Assembly (NCBI RefSeq): GCF_040120695.1 | Contig: NZ_JBEEAC010000026.1 | Location: forward strand, 1-64,000 | Reading direction: 5' to 3' | DNA length: 64,000 bases | Source: Plantactinospora sp040120695 | GTDB lineage: Bacteria; Actinomycetota; Actinomycetes; Mycobacteriales; Micromonosporaceae | Part shown: positions 49,111 through 58,446 of the stretch, piece after piece | How positions within the stretch are numbered: position 1 is the first letter of the stretch | Layout: the number at the start of each line of letters is the position of its first letter | The notes under the pieces: generated by a model | What the model was told of the DNA's origin: nothing | What the model saw: only the letters and a program-made list of their open reading frames with translations | The model's database searches: none | Program-made: the position numbers and the translations under genes

Positions 49111-50448
49111 GTGACTGAGACGTACCCCGCCGGCCCCGGTCGCTATCCGGCCGCGGCACCGGCCTCCCAGGCCCTGTTCGACCGCGCCCGCGCCCTCGTG
49201 CCGGGCGGGGTGAATTCTCCCGTGCGCGCGTTCCAGGCCGTCGGCGGCACGCCCCGGTTCATGGCCCGCGGTACCGGGCCGTGGCTCTTCGACGCGGACG
49301 GCCGACGCTACGTCGATCTCGTCTGCTCGTGGGGGCCGCTGATCCACGGCCACGCCCATCCCGAGGTGGTCGCCGCGGTGCAGGCCGCCGCCGCCAACGG
49401 GACCAGCTTCGGCGCCCCGACCGAGGCAGAGGTCGAGCTGGCCGCCGAGATCGTCGCGCGCACCCCGGTCGAGCAGGTCCGGCTGGTCAACTCGGGGACC
49501 GAGGCGACGATGTCGGCGATCCGGCTTGCCCGGGGCTTCACTGGACGGGGCCGGATCGTCAAGTTCGCCGGCTGCTACCACGGGCACGTCGACGCCCTGC
49601 TCGCCTCGGCCGGCTCGGGGGTCGCCACCCTCGGGCTGCCGGACTCGCCCGGGGTCACCGGCGCGGCGGCGAGCGAGACGGTCGTGCTGCCGTACAACCA
49701 CGTGGCGGCGGTCGAGGCGGCCTTCGCCGCCCAGGGGTCCGAGATCGCCGCGATCATCACCGAGGCGGCGCCCGGCAACATGGGTGTGCTGGCGCCCCGG
49801 GACGGCTTCAACCAGGCGCTGGCCCGGATCGCCCACGCGCACGGCGCGCTGCTGATCCTCGACGAGGTGATGACCGGGTTCCGGGTCTCGGCGGGCGGCT
49901 GGGCCGGCCTCGAACCGGTCGACGCCGACCTCTACACCTTCGGCAAGGTGATGGGCGGCGGGCTGCCGGCGGCGGCGTTCGGCGGCCGGGCCGAGGTGAT
50001 GGGAAGACTCGCCCCGGCCGGTCCGGTCTACCAGGCCGGCACGCTCTCCGGTAACCCGCTGGCCACCGCGGCCGGGCTGGCCTCGCTGCGGCTGGCCGAC
50101 CGCGCGACGTACCAGCGGCTCGACGAGCTGGCCGGCACCGTCGGCAAGCTGGCGAGCGACGCGCTGGCCGCCGCCGGGGTGCCGCACCGGCTGTCGTACG
50201 CCGGGAACATGTTCTCGATCTTCTTCACCGGCGCGGACGTCCACGACTACGACACCGCCCGGACCCAGGACGTCGCGGCGTTCCGGGCGTTCTTCCACGC
50301 GATGCTGGCCGGCGGGGTCTACCTGCCGCCCAGCTCCTTCGAATCGTGGTTCGTCTCGACGGCGCTGGACGACGCCGCGCTGGGGCAGATCGCGGCGGCG
50401 TTGCCGGTCGCGGCGGAGGCTGCGGCGGCGGCCGGTCACGGGGGGTAG
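49111..50448 (+). CDS. hemL: Glutamate-1-semialdehyde 2,1-aminomutase
   Basis: The 445-residue class III aminotransferase-fold enzyme converts glutamate-1-semialdehyde to 5-aminolevulinate in the C5 haem pathway. Motifs are ALVPGGVNSPVRAF at the N-terminus, ILDEVMTGFR, PLP lysine in TFGKVMGGGLPAAAFGG, and GTLSGNPLA. It heads a run of six tightly spaced genes for cytochrome c maturation, linking haem supply with its use. Confidence 0.96.
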   Translation: MTETYPAGPGRYPAAAPASQALFDRARALVPGGVNSPVRAFQAVGGTPRFMARGTGPWLFDADGRRYVDLVCSWGPLIHGHAHPEVVAAVQAAAANGTSFGAPTEAEVELAAEIVARTPVEQVRLVNSGTEATMSAIRLARGFTGRGRIVKFAGCYHGHVDALLASAGSGVATLGLPDSPGVTGAAASETVVLPYNHVAAVEAAFAAQGSEIAAIITEAAPGNMGVLAPRDGFNQALARIAHAHGALLILDEVMTGFRVSAGGWAGLEPVDADLYTFGKVMGGGLPAAAFGGRAEVMGRLAPAGPVYQAGTLSGNPLATAAGLASLRLADRATYQRLDELAGTVGKLASDALAAAGVPHRLSYAGNMFSIFFTGADVHDYDTARTQDVAAFRAFFHAMLAGGVYLPPSSFESWFVSTALDDAALGQIAAALPVAAEAAAAAGHGG

Positions 50449-50453
50449 GGAAC

Positions 50454-51104
50454 GTGGGCAGCACAACGGTCGTGCACGTACTCCGGCACGGTGAGGTGTA
50501 CAACCCGGAGAAGATCCTCTACGGCCGGCTGCCCGGCTTCCGCCTCTCCGAGCTGGGCGTGCAGATGGCGAAGGCGGCCGCCCAGGCGCTCGCCGAGCGG
50601 GACATCACGCACGTGGTAGCGAGCCCGCTGGAGCGGGCCCAGCAGACGGCGGAGCCGATCGCGGCGCAGTTCGGGCTGCCGGTCGGGGTGGACGAGCGGC
50701 TGATCGAGAGCGCCAACTGGTTCGAGGGAAAGCGGGTCTCGCCCGGCGACGGCTCGTTCCGCGACCCGCGCAACTGGTGGGTGCTGCGCGACCCGGTCAC
50801 GCCGTCCTGGGGCGAGGCGTACAGGCTGATCGCCGAGCGGATGTTCGCGGCCCTGCATGCGGCCCGGATCGCCGCCGAGGGGCGGGAGGCGGTCTGCGTC
50901 TCCCACCAGCTTCCGATCTGGACCCTGCGCCGGTACGTCGAGCACAAGCGGCTCTGGCACGACCCGCGCAGGCGGCAGTGCGGGTTGGCGAGCCTGACCT
51001 CGTTCCACTTCGACGGCGCCAAGATCGTGGGTATCGGCTACACCGAGCCGGCCGCGCACCTGGTCGCCATGTCGCCGACCGCGCGGACGGCCAAGGGGGC
51101 TTGA
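50454..51104 (+). CDS. Histidine phosphatase (phosphoglycerate mutase-like) family protein
   Basis: The 216-residue protein has the catalytic VVHVLRHGEVYNPEKILYGRLPGF, the second-His region CVSHQLPIW and SPLERAQQTA. It is a small-molecule or protein phosphatase of unknown substrate, commonly found between hemL and the ccs genes in actinobacteria. GTG 50454 lies 5 bp after the hemL stop, with AGGGA ahead of it. Confidence 0.9.
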   Translation: MGSTTVVHVLRHGEVYNPEKILYGRLPGFRLSELGVQMAKAAAQALAERDITHVVASPLERAQQTAEPIAAQFGLPVGVDERLIESANWFEGKRVSPGDGSFRDPRNWWVLRDPVTPSWGEAYRLIAERMFAALHAARIAAEGREAVCVSHQLPIWTLRRYVEHKRLWHDPRRRQCGLASLTSFHFDGAKIVGIGYTEPAAHLVAMSPTARTAKGA

Positions 51105-51105
51105 C

Positions 51106-51702
51106 GTGAACCGCCCCCGGCGAGCCGCCGGCCTCGGCGCGCTGATCGCGGTCGCCGTGACGCTGGCCCTGGCTGGCTGCTCGGGCGGCGGCGGGGGCGG
51201 AAGTGACTGGAAGGGCGAATGCGCGACCACGGACGGCATCGTCGAGTGCGCGCCGGAGCACCGCCCGGCGGCTCCGGCGCTCGCCGGTGAACTGCTGGCC
51301 GGTGGGGCGTACGACCCGGCGCAGGGACGCGGCCGGGTGGTGGTGGTCAACTTCTGGGGTTCCTGGTGCGCGCCGTGCCGGGCCGAGGCCGACGACCTGG
51401 AAGCGACCTACCGGGCGACCAGGGACCGGGGGGTGCACTTCCTCGGCATCAACATCCAGGACGGGCGGGACAAGGCGAAGGCCTTCGAGGCCGCCTACCA
51501 GGTGAGCTATCCGAGCCTCTTCGACCCGCCGAGCCGGCTGGCGCTGGCCTTCGACATCCCGCCCAACTCGATCCCGGCCACCGTCGTCCTCGACCGCGAG
51601 AACCGGATCGCGGTGGTGATCCGGGCCGGGGTGACCCGGGACCGGCTGGAGCCGATCGTCGCCCGGGTCGCCGACGAGCAGCCACCGAGCGGGCCGAACT
51701 GA
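51106..51702 (+). CDS. TlpA/ResA-like thioredoxin lipoprotein
   Basis: The 198-residue protein has a lipobox-type signal (LALAGCSGGG) and a thioredoxin-like domain with the redox pair in FWGSWCAPCRAEADD. It would reduce apocytochrome c haem-binding cysteines outside the membrane, receiving electrons from CcdA. It starts one base after the preceding stop. Confidence 0.93.
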   Translation: MNRPRRAAGLGALIAVAVTLALAGCSGGGGGGSDWKGECATTDGIVECAPEHRPAAPALAGELLAGGAYDPAQGRGRVVVVNFWGSWCAPCRAEADDLEATYRATRDRGVHFLGINIQDGRDKAKAFEAAYQVSYPSLFDPPSRLALAFDIPPNSIPATVVLDRENRIAVVIRAGVTRDRLEPIVARVADEQPPSGPN

Positions 51703-51769
51703 TGGGCGGCCTGCGGATGGGCGGCCTGCGGACGGGCGAGGGCTCGACGCTGACGGGCGGGCTGGGCTG

Positions 51770-52627
51770 ATGGGCAAGACCTTCGCCGAACTGGCCGTGA
51801 GCGGACCGGTGCTGCTGGCCTTCGGCGCGGCCGCGCTGGCCGGCCTGGTCAGCTTCCTCTCGCCGTGCGTGCTGCCGCTGGTGCCGGGCTACCTGTCGTA
51901 CGTCACCGGGCTCGCCGGCAGCGACCTGGAGCAGCGCCGCGCCGGGACCGACGGCGCCACCGGCGAGCCGGCGGTCCCCGGCTCGCCGACGCCGGCGGAC
52001 GAGCCGGCAGGTGCCGCAGTGGCGGTGGCGGTCCGGTCGCCCCGGGCCGTCCGGGGTCGGGTGCTCGCCGGCACGCTGCTGTTCGTCGCCGGCTTCACCG
52101 TCGTCTTCACCCTGACCGCCGTGCTGGTCACCGCCGCCGGGCAGGCGCTCTTCGCGCAGAAGCGCCCCCTGGAGATCGGCATCGGCATCGTGATCATCGT
52201 GTTGGGGGTCTCCTACCTCGGGCTGGTCCCCGGGATGCAGCGGGAGTTCCGGATCCGCCGGCTCCCCGCCGCCGGCCTGCTCGGTGCCCCGGTCTTCGGC
52301 GCGGTCTTCGCGCTCTCCTGGGTACCCTGCGTCGGCCCGACCCTCGGCGCGGTGATCGGAATGGGCACGGCGAGCGGTCAGGCCGACCGGGCCGCGCTGC
52401 TCGCCGTCGCGTACTGCCTGGGGTTGGGGTTGCCGTTCGTGGCCTTCGGGCTCGGCTTCTCCCGGCTGCTCGGGCTGTTCCGGGCGGTGCGCCGGAACAG
52501 CCGCTGGGTCACCCGGGTCGGCGGGGCACTGCTGATCGCGATCGGGTTGGCCCTGGTCACCGGCGGTTGGCAGGACCTGGTCATCTGGTTGCAGACCACG
52601 TTCGGGGTCGGCGAGGTGAGCATCTGA
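51770..52627 (+). CDS. ccdA: CcdA-type cytochrome c biogenesis membrane protein
   Basis: The 285-residue DsbD/CcdA-family protein has about six helices, with the cysteine segments SFLSPCVLPLVPGYLSYV and FALSWVPCVGPTLGAV that shuttle electrons across the membrane. A hydrophilic insertion of about 50 residues sits after helix 1. The 67-bp gap before it has two copies of a 14-bp GGGCGGCCTGCGGA-like unit. It overlaps resB by one base (TGATG). Confidence 0.95.
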   Translation: MGKTFAELAVSGPVLLAFGAAALAGLVSFLSPCVLPLVPGYLSYVTGLAGSDLEQRRAGTDGATGEPAVPGSPTPADEPAGAAVAVAVRSPRAVRGRVLAGTLLFVAGFTVVFTLTAVLVTAAGQALFAQKRPLEIGIGIVIIVLGVSYLGLVPGMQREFRIRRLPAAGLLGAPVFGAVFALSWVPCVGPTLGAVIGMGTASGQADRAALLAVAYCLGLGLPFVAFGLGFSRLLGLFRAVRRNSRWVTRVGGALLIAIGLALVTGGWQDLVIWLQTTFGVGEVSI

Positions 52628-54300
52628 TGTCGATCGAGCAGCACGGTCGGGGCACCGGGTCGGCGGGCGCGCCGACCGGCGTCGCCGAGGCCGAGCCGCC
52701 GGCGCCCGGCGGCCCGGCCGGGGGCGGCCGGCCCTCCGGGGTACGCCGGACCCCGCTGCCGCTGGCCCTGCTGCGCAACTCGTGGCGGCAGTTGACCAGC
52801 ATGCGTACGGCGCTGATCCTGCTCTTCCTGCTCGCCCTGGCCGCGATCCCCGGCTCGGTGCTGCCGCAGCGCAACATCAACATCGAGAACGTCAACCGGT
52901 TCGCCGCCGAGCATCCCGATCTCTTCCCGGCGCTGGACCGGCTCGGCGGCTTCGACGTGTACGCCTCGCCGTGGTTCTCGGCGATCTACGTACTCCTGTT
53001 CACCTCGCTGGTCGGCTGCATCCTGCCCCGACTGCGCGACCACCTCCGGGCGCTGCGCGCCGCCCCGCCACCGGCGCCGAAGCGGCTGGACCGGCTGCCC
53101 CGGCACGCCGTGCTGACCGACCACGACGGTGACCTGGCCCGGATCGCGGCGGCGCTGCGCGGGCGGCGCTGGCGGGTGGCGGTCCGTGGCGACACCGTCT
53201 CGGCGGAGAAGGGCTACCTCAAGGAGACCGGCAACCTGCTCTTCCACCTCTCGCTGCTCGGCGTGCTGCTCGGGGTCGGCCTCGGCTCCTGGTACGGCTG
53301 GCACGGCAACCTGCTGCTGGTCGCCGGCCCGGAGAACGCGTACTGCAACACCCTCCAGCAGTACGCCGAGTCGGAGCTCGGACACCGGGTGGACGCCGCC
53401 GACCTGCCGCCGTTCTGCCTGGAACTGACCGACTTCACGGCGACGTTCCTGCCGAGCGGGCAGCCGGAGTCGTTCCGGGCCGAGACGATCGTGGAGCAGG
53501 GTGACAGGGCGCCGTACCGGGCGAGCTTCTCGGTCAACGATCCGCTGCGGCTGGACGGGGCCAGCGTCTACCTGCTCGGGCACGGCTATGCGCCGATCCT
53601 GCGCTACACCGACCGCAACGGCGTGTCGCAGACCAGCGACGAGGCGTTCCTCAGCATCGACGGCAACCTCACCAGCGAGGGTGTGGCGGCCTTCCCGGAC
53701 GTGAACCTGGACCCGGTGACCGGTGCGCGCAACCCCGATCTCCAGGTCGCCTTCGAGGGGCTGTATCTCCCGACCGCGCCGGACTCGCCGCCCTTCACCC
53801 GCTCGATGTACCCGGCGGAGCGCTCCCCGGCGGTGATGCTCTTCGCGTACCGGGGCAACCTGGGGATGGACGCCGGGATTCCCGGGTCGGTCTACCGGCT
53901 CGACCAGCGCCAGGTGAGCAGCGGCAGGCTGACGCAGATCGGCGAGGGCAAGCTGCTGCGCCCGGGTGAGAAGTGGACGCTCGACGACGGTACGTCGGTG
54001 GAGTTCCTCGGCACCCGCCAGTACGTCACCATCTCGGCCCGGTACGACCCGGGCGAGCGGATCGTGCTGATCAGCTCGGCACTGCTGCTGGTCGGACTGA
54101 TGACGTCGCTGTTCGGGCGGCGGCGCCGGGTCTGGTTCCGCCTTTCTCCGGCACCGGCCGACACGACCACGACAGGTCGTAGTAGTTTGTTGGAGATCGG
54201 TGGTCTGCCGCGCACCGAGTACGCGGGGTTCGCCGACGAGTTCGACCGGCTCGTCGCCGCGACGCGACCCGATCCGGCGACGGAAGAGGGGACCGACTGA
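52627..54300 (+). CDS. resB: ResB/Ccs1-like cytochrome c biogenesis protein
   Basis: The 557-residue protein has a disordered head of about 45 residues, helices near 60-80 and 115-135, GYLKETGNLLFHLSLLGVLLGVGLGSWYGW, a large extracytoplasmic domain and a final helix (IVLISSALLLVGLMTSLFG). With CcsB it forms the system II haem export and ligation complex. It is coupled to both neighbours by TGATG overlaps. Confidence 0.95.
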   Translation: MSIEQHGRGTGSAGAPTGVAEAEPPAPGGPAGGGRPSGVRRTPLPLALLRNSWRQLTSMRTALILLFLLALAAIPGSVLPQRNINIENVNRFAAEHPDLFPALDRLGGFDVYASPWFSAIYVLLFTSLVGCILPRLRDHLRALRAAPPPAPKRLDRLPRHAVLTDHDGDLARIAAALRGRRWRVAVRGDTVSAEKGYLKETGNLLFHLSLLGVLLGVGLGSWYGWHGNLLLVAGPENAYCNTLQQYAESELGHRVDAADLPPFCLELTDFTATFLPSGQPESFRAETIVEQGDRAPYRASFSVNDPLRLDGASVYLLGHGYAPILRYTDRNGVSQTSDEAFLSIDGNLTSEGVAAFPDVNLDPVTGARNPDLQVAFEGLYLPTAPDSPPFTRSMYPAERSPAVMLFAYRGNLGMDAGIPGSVYRLDQRQVSSGRLTQIGEGKLLRPGEKWTLDDGTSVEFLGTRQYVTISARYDPGERIVLISSALLLVGLMTSLFGRRRRVWFRLSPAPADTTTTGRSSLLEIGGLPRTEYAGFADEFDRLVAATRPDPATEEGTD

Positions 54301-55337
54301 TGGCTGCGCTCTCCGACCAACTCCTGGTGGTCGCGATCCTGTGTTACCTGCTGGCGATGATCTGCCACGCCGTGGAGTACGCCTTCGGCACCCGCAGTGT
54401 CATCGGCCGGGCGGCGGCCCGGCCGGAGCGCGCGCGGGTGCTGGTCGGGGCCGGTGTCGGCGCGGCCGGCGGAACCGGCCCGGCCGACGAGCCGGGCCCG
54501 GTCGCCGACACGGCGCTTCCCGACACGGCGCTCTCCGGCTCGGACGCGTCGGTGCCGGCCGGCGGATCGGGGCCGTATCGGGCGGTGCTGGCCGGCCGGA
54601 CCGCCGTCGCGCTCACCGGGCTCGCCGCGCTGGTCCACCTCGCCGTGCTGGTCACCCGGGGCATCGCCGCCGAGCGCATGCCGTGGGGCAACATGTACGA
54701 GTACCTGCTCTCGGTCACCTTCGTCGGGGTGGTCGGCTGGCTGGTGCTGCTCTACCGGCGCCCGACGCTGCGGCACCTCGGGCTCTTCGTCGCGCTCGCC
54801 ATGGTGCTGCTGCTGGCCGTCGCCGGGCTGCTGCTCTACGTGCCGATCGTGCCGCTGGTGCCGGCGCTCGACTCGTACTGGTTCGTGGTGCACGTGGCGA
54901 CGATCGCGGTCTCGTCCGGCATCCTGCTGCTGGGTGCCGTGCCGGCGGTGATGTACCTGATCCGGCACGGCCACGACCAGGGCAAGCGGAGTTTCCCGTA
55001 CAGCCTGGGGGCCCGGGTGCCGGCCGCCGACACGCTGGAGCGGTTGACCTTCCGGCTGCACGCGTTCGCCTTCCCGATCTTCACCTTCGCGGTGATGGCC
55101 GGCGCGGTCTGGGCCGAGGCGGCCTGGGGACGGTACTGGGGCTGGGACCCGAAGGAGATCTGGGCCTTCATCTCCTGGGTGGTCTACGCCGGCTACCTGC
55201 ACGCCCGGGCGACGCCGAGCGTGAAGCGTCCGGTGGCGACCTGGATCGCCGTGCTCGGCTTCCTGACCATGCAGATGAACCTGTACGGCGTGAACATCTT
55301 CTTCGAGGGCCTGCACTCGTACGGAGGCCTCGACTGA
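54300..55337 (+). CDS. ccsB: CcsB-type cytochrome c synthase subunit
   Basis: The 345-residue polytopic protein has the tryptophan-rich haem-handling motif WGRYWGWDPKEIWAFISWVVYAGYLHAR and conserved His residues (VVHVAT, AFISW). It is the core of system II cytochrome c maturation together with ResB. It is the last gene of the operon; no hairpin is obvious in the next 30 bp. Confidence 0.96.
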   Translation: MAALSDQLLVVAILCYLLAMICHAVEYAFGTRSVIGRAAARPERARVLVGAGVGAAGGTGPADEPGPVADTALPDTALSGSDASVPAGGSGPYRAVLAGRTAVALTGLAALVHLAVLVTRGIAAERMPWGNMYEYLLSVTFVGVVGWLVLLYRRPTLRHLGLFVALAMVLLLAVAGLLLYVPIVPLVPALDSYWFVVHVATIAVSSGILLLGAVPAVMYLIRHGHDQGKRSFPYSLGARVPAADTLERLTFRLHAFAFPIFTFAVMAGAVWAEAAWGRYWGWDPKEIWAFISWVVYAGYLHARATPSVKRPVATWIAVLGFLTMQMNLYGVNIFFEGLHSYGGLD

Positions 55338-55364
55338 TCCTTCCGTCGTCGCCGCTGGGGCATC

Positions 55365-55396
55365 TTCAGGCTTGACTTATATAAGCGAGACCTGAA
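55365..55396. promoter_or_regulatory. 32-bp dyad over the -35 region of the VOC gene
   Basis: TTCAGG (55365-55370) and CCTGAA (55391-55396) are symmetric about a central CTTATATAAG. A TTGACT hexamer (55372-55377) inside the dyad could be the -35 box, with AAAGAT 17 bp downstream. It is a strong candidate for a repressor site. Confidence 0.6.
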
Positions 55397-55467
55397 AGAT
55401 AGGGGTAGTACGTGCGGTCGATCGCGCGTACCCACCTGCCACCCGTACCGGGAAGGAGATCCGCGAA

Positions 55468-55896
55468 GTGTCTGCGATCGCGCCCCAGAAGGTCACCACG
55501 TTCCTGATGTTCCAGGACGGCAACGCCGAGAAGGCGATGACCTTCTACACGTCGCTCTTCGACGACGGTGAGGTCCTCGCCGTCGACAGGTACGGCCCCG
55601 GCGAGGACGGCGCCGAGGGGTCCGTCCGGCACGCCACCTTCCGGCTCGGCGGCCAGCAGTACATGTGCATCGACAGCAGCGTCACGCACGGGTTCGGCTT
55701 CACCCCGGCGGTCTCGCTCTACGTGACCTGCGAGTCGGAGAAGGAGATCGACCACCTCTACGGTGCGCTCGTCGAGGGCGGCCAGGAGCTGATGCCGCTC
55801 GGCTCGTACGGCTTCAGCGCCAAGTTCGGCTGGGTCAACGACCGCTTCGGCGTCTCCTGGCAGCTCACCCTGCCGACCGGGGCGGCCTCGGCCTAA
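55468..55896 (+). CDS. PhnB-like VOC (glyoxalase-fold) protein
   Basis: The 142-residue protein belongs to the 3-demethylubiquinone-methyltransferase-like/PhnB subgroup (TFLMFQDGNAEKAMTFYTSLFDDGEV, GVSWQL at the end). It is probably a small metal-binding or ligand-binding VOC protein; the substrate is unknown. GTG 55468 follows GGGAAGGAG. Such genes often accompany ECF42 sigma/DGPF units, and one lies next to it in convergent orientation. Confidence 0.88.
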   Translation: MSAIAPQKVTTFLMFQDGNAEKAMTFYTSLFDDGEVLAVDRYGPGEDGAEGSVRHATFRLGGQQYMCIDSSVTHGFGFTPAVSLYVTCESEKEIDHLYGALVEGGQELMPLGSYGFSAKFGWVNDRFGVSWQLTLPTGAASA

Positions 55897-55918
55897 CCCG
55901 CCCCGCCCCGCCCACCCC

Positions 55919-57217
55919 TCACTCCACCGGACCGGGCGCCGCGTCCGCGTCGGGGGCGGCGGCACGGTGGAGGAAGAGTGCCCGTTCCTGGGCGTTCCGG
56001 GTCAGCTCGGCCGCCCTGGTGAACTCGCGCCGCGCCTCCTCCTGCCGGCCCAGCCGGGCCAGCAGGTCACCCCGGACGGCGGGTAGCTGCGGATAGGCCG
56101 CAAGGACGGGTTCGGCGAGCAGCGTGTCGACGATGGCCAGACCGTCCGCCGGGCCGGTGGCGTTCCCGACCGCGACCGCCCGGTTCAGCTCGATGATCGG
56201 TGACGGCGAGACGTGCACCAGCACCCGGTAGAGCGCGGCGATGCGTACCCAGTCGGTCTCGGCGGCGGTCCGGGCCCGCGCGTGGCAGGCCGCGATCGCC
56301 GCCTGCAGGGTGTACGGGCCGATGCCCAGCGACTCGGCCCGGTCCAGGGCGGCCAGCCCGCGCCGGACCAGGAGCCGGTCCCACCGTCGGCGGTCCTGGT
56401 CGGGCAGGAGCACCGGCTCGCCGTCCGGCCCGGTCCGGGCCGGGATCCGGGACGCCTGCAACTCCAACAGTGCCACCAGGCCGTGCACCTCGGCCTGCTC
56501 CGGCATCAGCCCGGCCAGGATCCGGCCGAGCCGTAGCGCCTCGGCGCAGAGCGCCGGCCGGGTCCAGTCGTTGCCGGCGGTCGCCGAGTAACCCTCGTTG
56601 AAAACGAGGTAGACCACCTCCAGCACCGAGCCGAGCCGGTCCGCCAACTCGGCCCGGGGCGGCAACTCGAACGGTACGCGTTTCGCGGCGAGGGTACGTT
56701 TCGCCCGGGTGATCCGCTGCCCGACCGTCGGCTCCGACACCAGGAACGCCCGGGCGATCTCGTCGGTACGCAGCCCGCCCAGCAGCCGCAGCGTCAGCGC
56801 CACCCGCCCCTCGGTCGGCAGCACCGGATGGCAGGCCGTGAAGATCAACCGCAGCAGGTCGTCGTCGATCCGCTCCGAGTCCAGTGCGGCGGCCAGCTCG
56901 GCCTCGGTCGGGTCCGGTCGGCTCTCCACCTCCCGCCCCAGCTCCTGGAGTTTCCGCTGGTACGTCGTGCGCCGCCGGAGCAGGTCGACCGCCCGATGCT
57001 TGGCGGTCGACATCAGCCAGCCACCAGGGTTCGCCGGGACCCCCTCCCGGGGCCACTGTTCCAGTGCGACGACCAGCGCGTCCTGGGCGAGTTCCTCGGC
57101 GAGCCCGATGTCCTGGACCAGCCGGGCGAGCCCGGCGACGATCCGGGCGGACTCGATCCGCCAGACCGCCTCGACAGCCTCCCGGCTGGCCTGCCGCTTT
57201 CGCCCTGCCACCCCCAT
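55919..57217 (-). CDS. ECF42-type RNA polymerase sigma factor with C-terminal extension
   Basis: The protein has about 432 residues. Sigma region 2 (about 15-85; IGLAEELAQDALVVALEQWP) and region 4 (about 120-175; LLGGLRTDEIARAFLVSEPTVGQRITRAKRTL) are followed by a DUF6596/TPR-like C-terminal extension. That extension is the hallmark of ECF42 factors, thought to control activity in place of an anti-sigma factor. GTG 57211 (GGGAG 7 bp ahead) is an alternative start. It lies downstream of the DGPF-protein gene, its usual partner. Confidence 0.9.
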   Translation of the reverse strand: MGVAGRKRQASREAVEAVWRIESARIVAGLARLVQDIGLAEELAQDALVVALEQWPREGVPANPGGWLMSTAKHRAVDLLRRRTTYQRKLQELGREVESRPDPTEAELAAALDSERIDDDLLRLIFTACHPVLPTEGRVALTLRLLGGLRTDEIARAFLVSEPTVGQRITRAKRTLAAKRVPFELPPRAELADRLGSVLEVVYLVFNEGYSATAGNDWTRPALCAEALRLGRILAGLMPEQAEVHGLVALLELQASRIPARTGPDGEPVLLPDQDRRRWDRLLVRRGLAALDRAESLGIGPYTLQAAIAACHARARTAAETDWVRIAALYRVLVHVSPSPIIELNRAVAVGNATGPADGLAIVDTLLAEPVLAAYPQLPAVRGDLLARLGRQEEARREFTRAAELTRNAQERALFLHRAAAPDADAAPGPVE

Positions 57218-57270
57218 GACTCCCGATCCAAGCACGCAGATCGGGTTGTCGGGAGCGGGAGTGCGTGGGC

Positions 57271-57642
57271 TCAGGCGGGCGGCGCGAAGTCCTCGGGGCC
57301 GAAGACCCGGAGAACCTCACTCTCGCCCTCCCAGCCCGGCCACATGTCGCGGTGCAGCTTCAGGAACCGGGAGACCCACTCGACGGCCTCCTCCTTCGAG
57401 CGCACCTCGTAGACCGCGTAGCTGATCATCTCCTTGGCCTCGGCGAACGGCCCGTCGGTCACACTGAGTTTGCCGGCGGCGACCTGCATCCGGGCGCCCT
57501 CCGCGCTCGGCGCCAGTCCGCCCTGGTCGAGCAGGGCGCCGGCCGCGGTCGCCTCCTCACCGAGCTGCATGATCGCCTCCATCAGCTCCGGTGGCGGCGG
57601 GGCAATGGTCCGGGTGGCTCGCAACAGTGTCAGGTATCGCAT
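57271..57642 (-). CDS. YCII-related DGPF-domain protein
   Basis: The 123-residue protein has the DGPF motif in SVTDGPFAEAKEMISYAVYEV. Proteins of this type are the usual targets or partners of ECF42 sigma factors; their chemistry is unknown. GAAGGAG precedes the ATG at 57642. It lies between a DUF998 membrane gene and the sigma gene, all on the minus strand. Confidence 0.93.
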   Translation of the reverse strand: MRYLTLLRATRTIAPPPPELMEAIMQLGEEATAAGALLDQGGLAPSAEGARMQVAAGKLSVTDGPFAEAKEMISYAVYEVRSKEEAVEWVSRFLKLHRDMWPGWEGESEVLRVFGPEDFAPPA

Positions 57643-57720
57643 CTTCCGGTCTCCTTCGGTTCGTTGTCTGGCGGGTACGTCGTATGCCGTGCTGCCGGTC
57701 GCCGGGCCGCCCCGGTCGGG

Positions 57721-58446
57721 TCAGCCGGCCCGGGCGGGCGTGGCCCGGCGGTACAGGTGGACGGCCAGGGCCGAGACCCAGGCCCAGGCCAGCACGATCG
57801 TGCAGGTGAAGGCGAGGTTGGACCAGACGGCTCCGGCTCCGGCGGCCATCGCCAGGAAGCCGGCGAGGAACAGCACGCCGGTCAGCCGGGAGAAGGCCGC
57901 CCAGCCCCGCCGCCCCTCGGTCGAGAACCGCCGGCCGAGCAGCAGGCAGGCCGCGATCAGGCAGCCGAAACCGATGCCGCCGGCCACGAGGTGCAGGGTG
58001 CCGTGCCACGTTACCGCCGTGCCGGTCTCCGGGGTGCCGATCGGGAAACCCAGGGCCGGGTCCGCCCGGAACGCGCCGGCCGCGACCAGGCTGATCCCGT
58101 ACGCCCCGATCAGGCGGGCCGCCCAGCCGGCTCCGGTGCCCCGGGTGAGGCTTCGGCGCAGTCCGACCGCGAGTGCGCAGGTCATCAGCCCGGTCAGCAC
58201 CAGGTTGGTGATCTGGATCCAGCCGAGCCCGCCGTTGGCCAGCAGGCTCCAGGCGTGCCGGGTCGGGTCGAATCCGTCCCGGGTGAAGGCCTGGGCCAGT
58301 GACACCAGGACGTAGCTCGGCCCGGCGAGCACGCCGTACGCCAACAGGGCCCTCGTGACACCGGTCGCCGGGTCGCACGGCTGCCCGGCCGACGGGGCGG
58401 CCGGCCCGGATCCGGTGTCCTGGGTCGTCGTGCCGTACTGGTTCAT
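57721..58446 (-). CDS. DUF998-like membrane protein
   Basis: The 241-residue protein has six or seven predicted helices after a short polar head (LLAYGVLAGPSYVLVSLAQAFTRDGFDPTRHAWSLLANGGLGWIQITNLVLTGL is characteristic). Function is unknown. ATG 58446 follows GAGGA. It is the likely first gene of the DUF998-DGPF-ECF42 unit. Confidence 0.88.
   Translation of the reverse strand: MNQYGTTTQDTGSGPAAPSAGQPCDPATGVTRALLAYGVLAGPSYVLVSLAQAFTRDGFDPTRHAWSLLANGGLGWIQITNLVLTGLMTCALAVGLRRSLTRGTGAGWAARLIGAYGISLVAAGAFRADPALGFPIGTPETGTAVTWHGTLHLVAGGIGFGCLIAACLLLGRRFSTEGRRGWAAFSRLTGVLFLAGFLAMAAGAGAVWSNLAFTCTIVLAWAWVSALAVHLYRRATPARAG

Noticed and set aside
51701..51769. A 22-codon frame between the ResA-like and CcdA genes
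   Set aside because: It consists of repeats of the 14-bp GGGCGGCCTGCGGA-like unit, lacks its own ribosome-binding site and looks like a spacer expansion.
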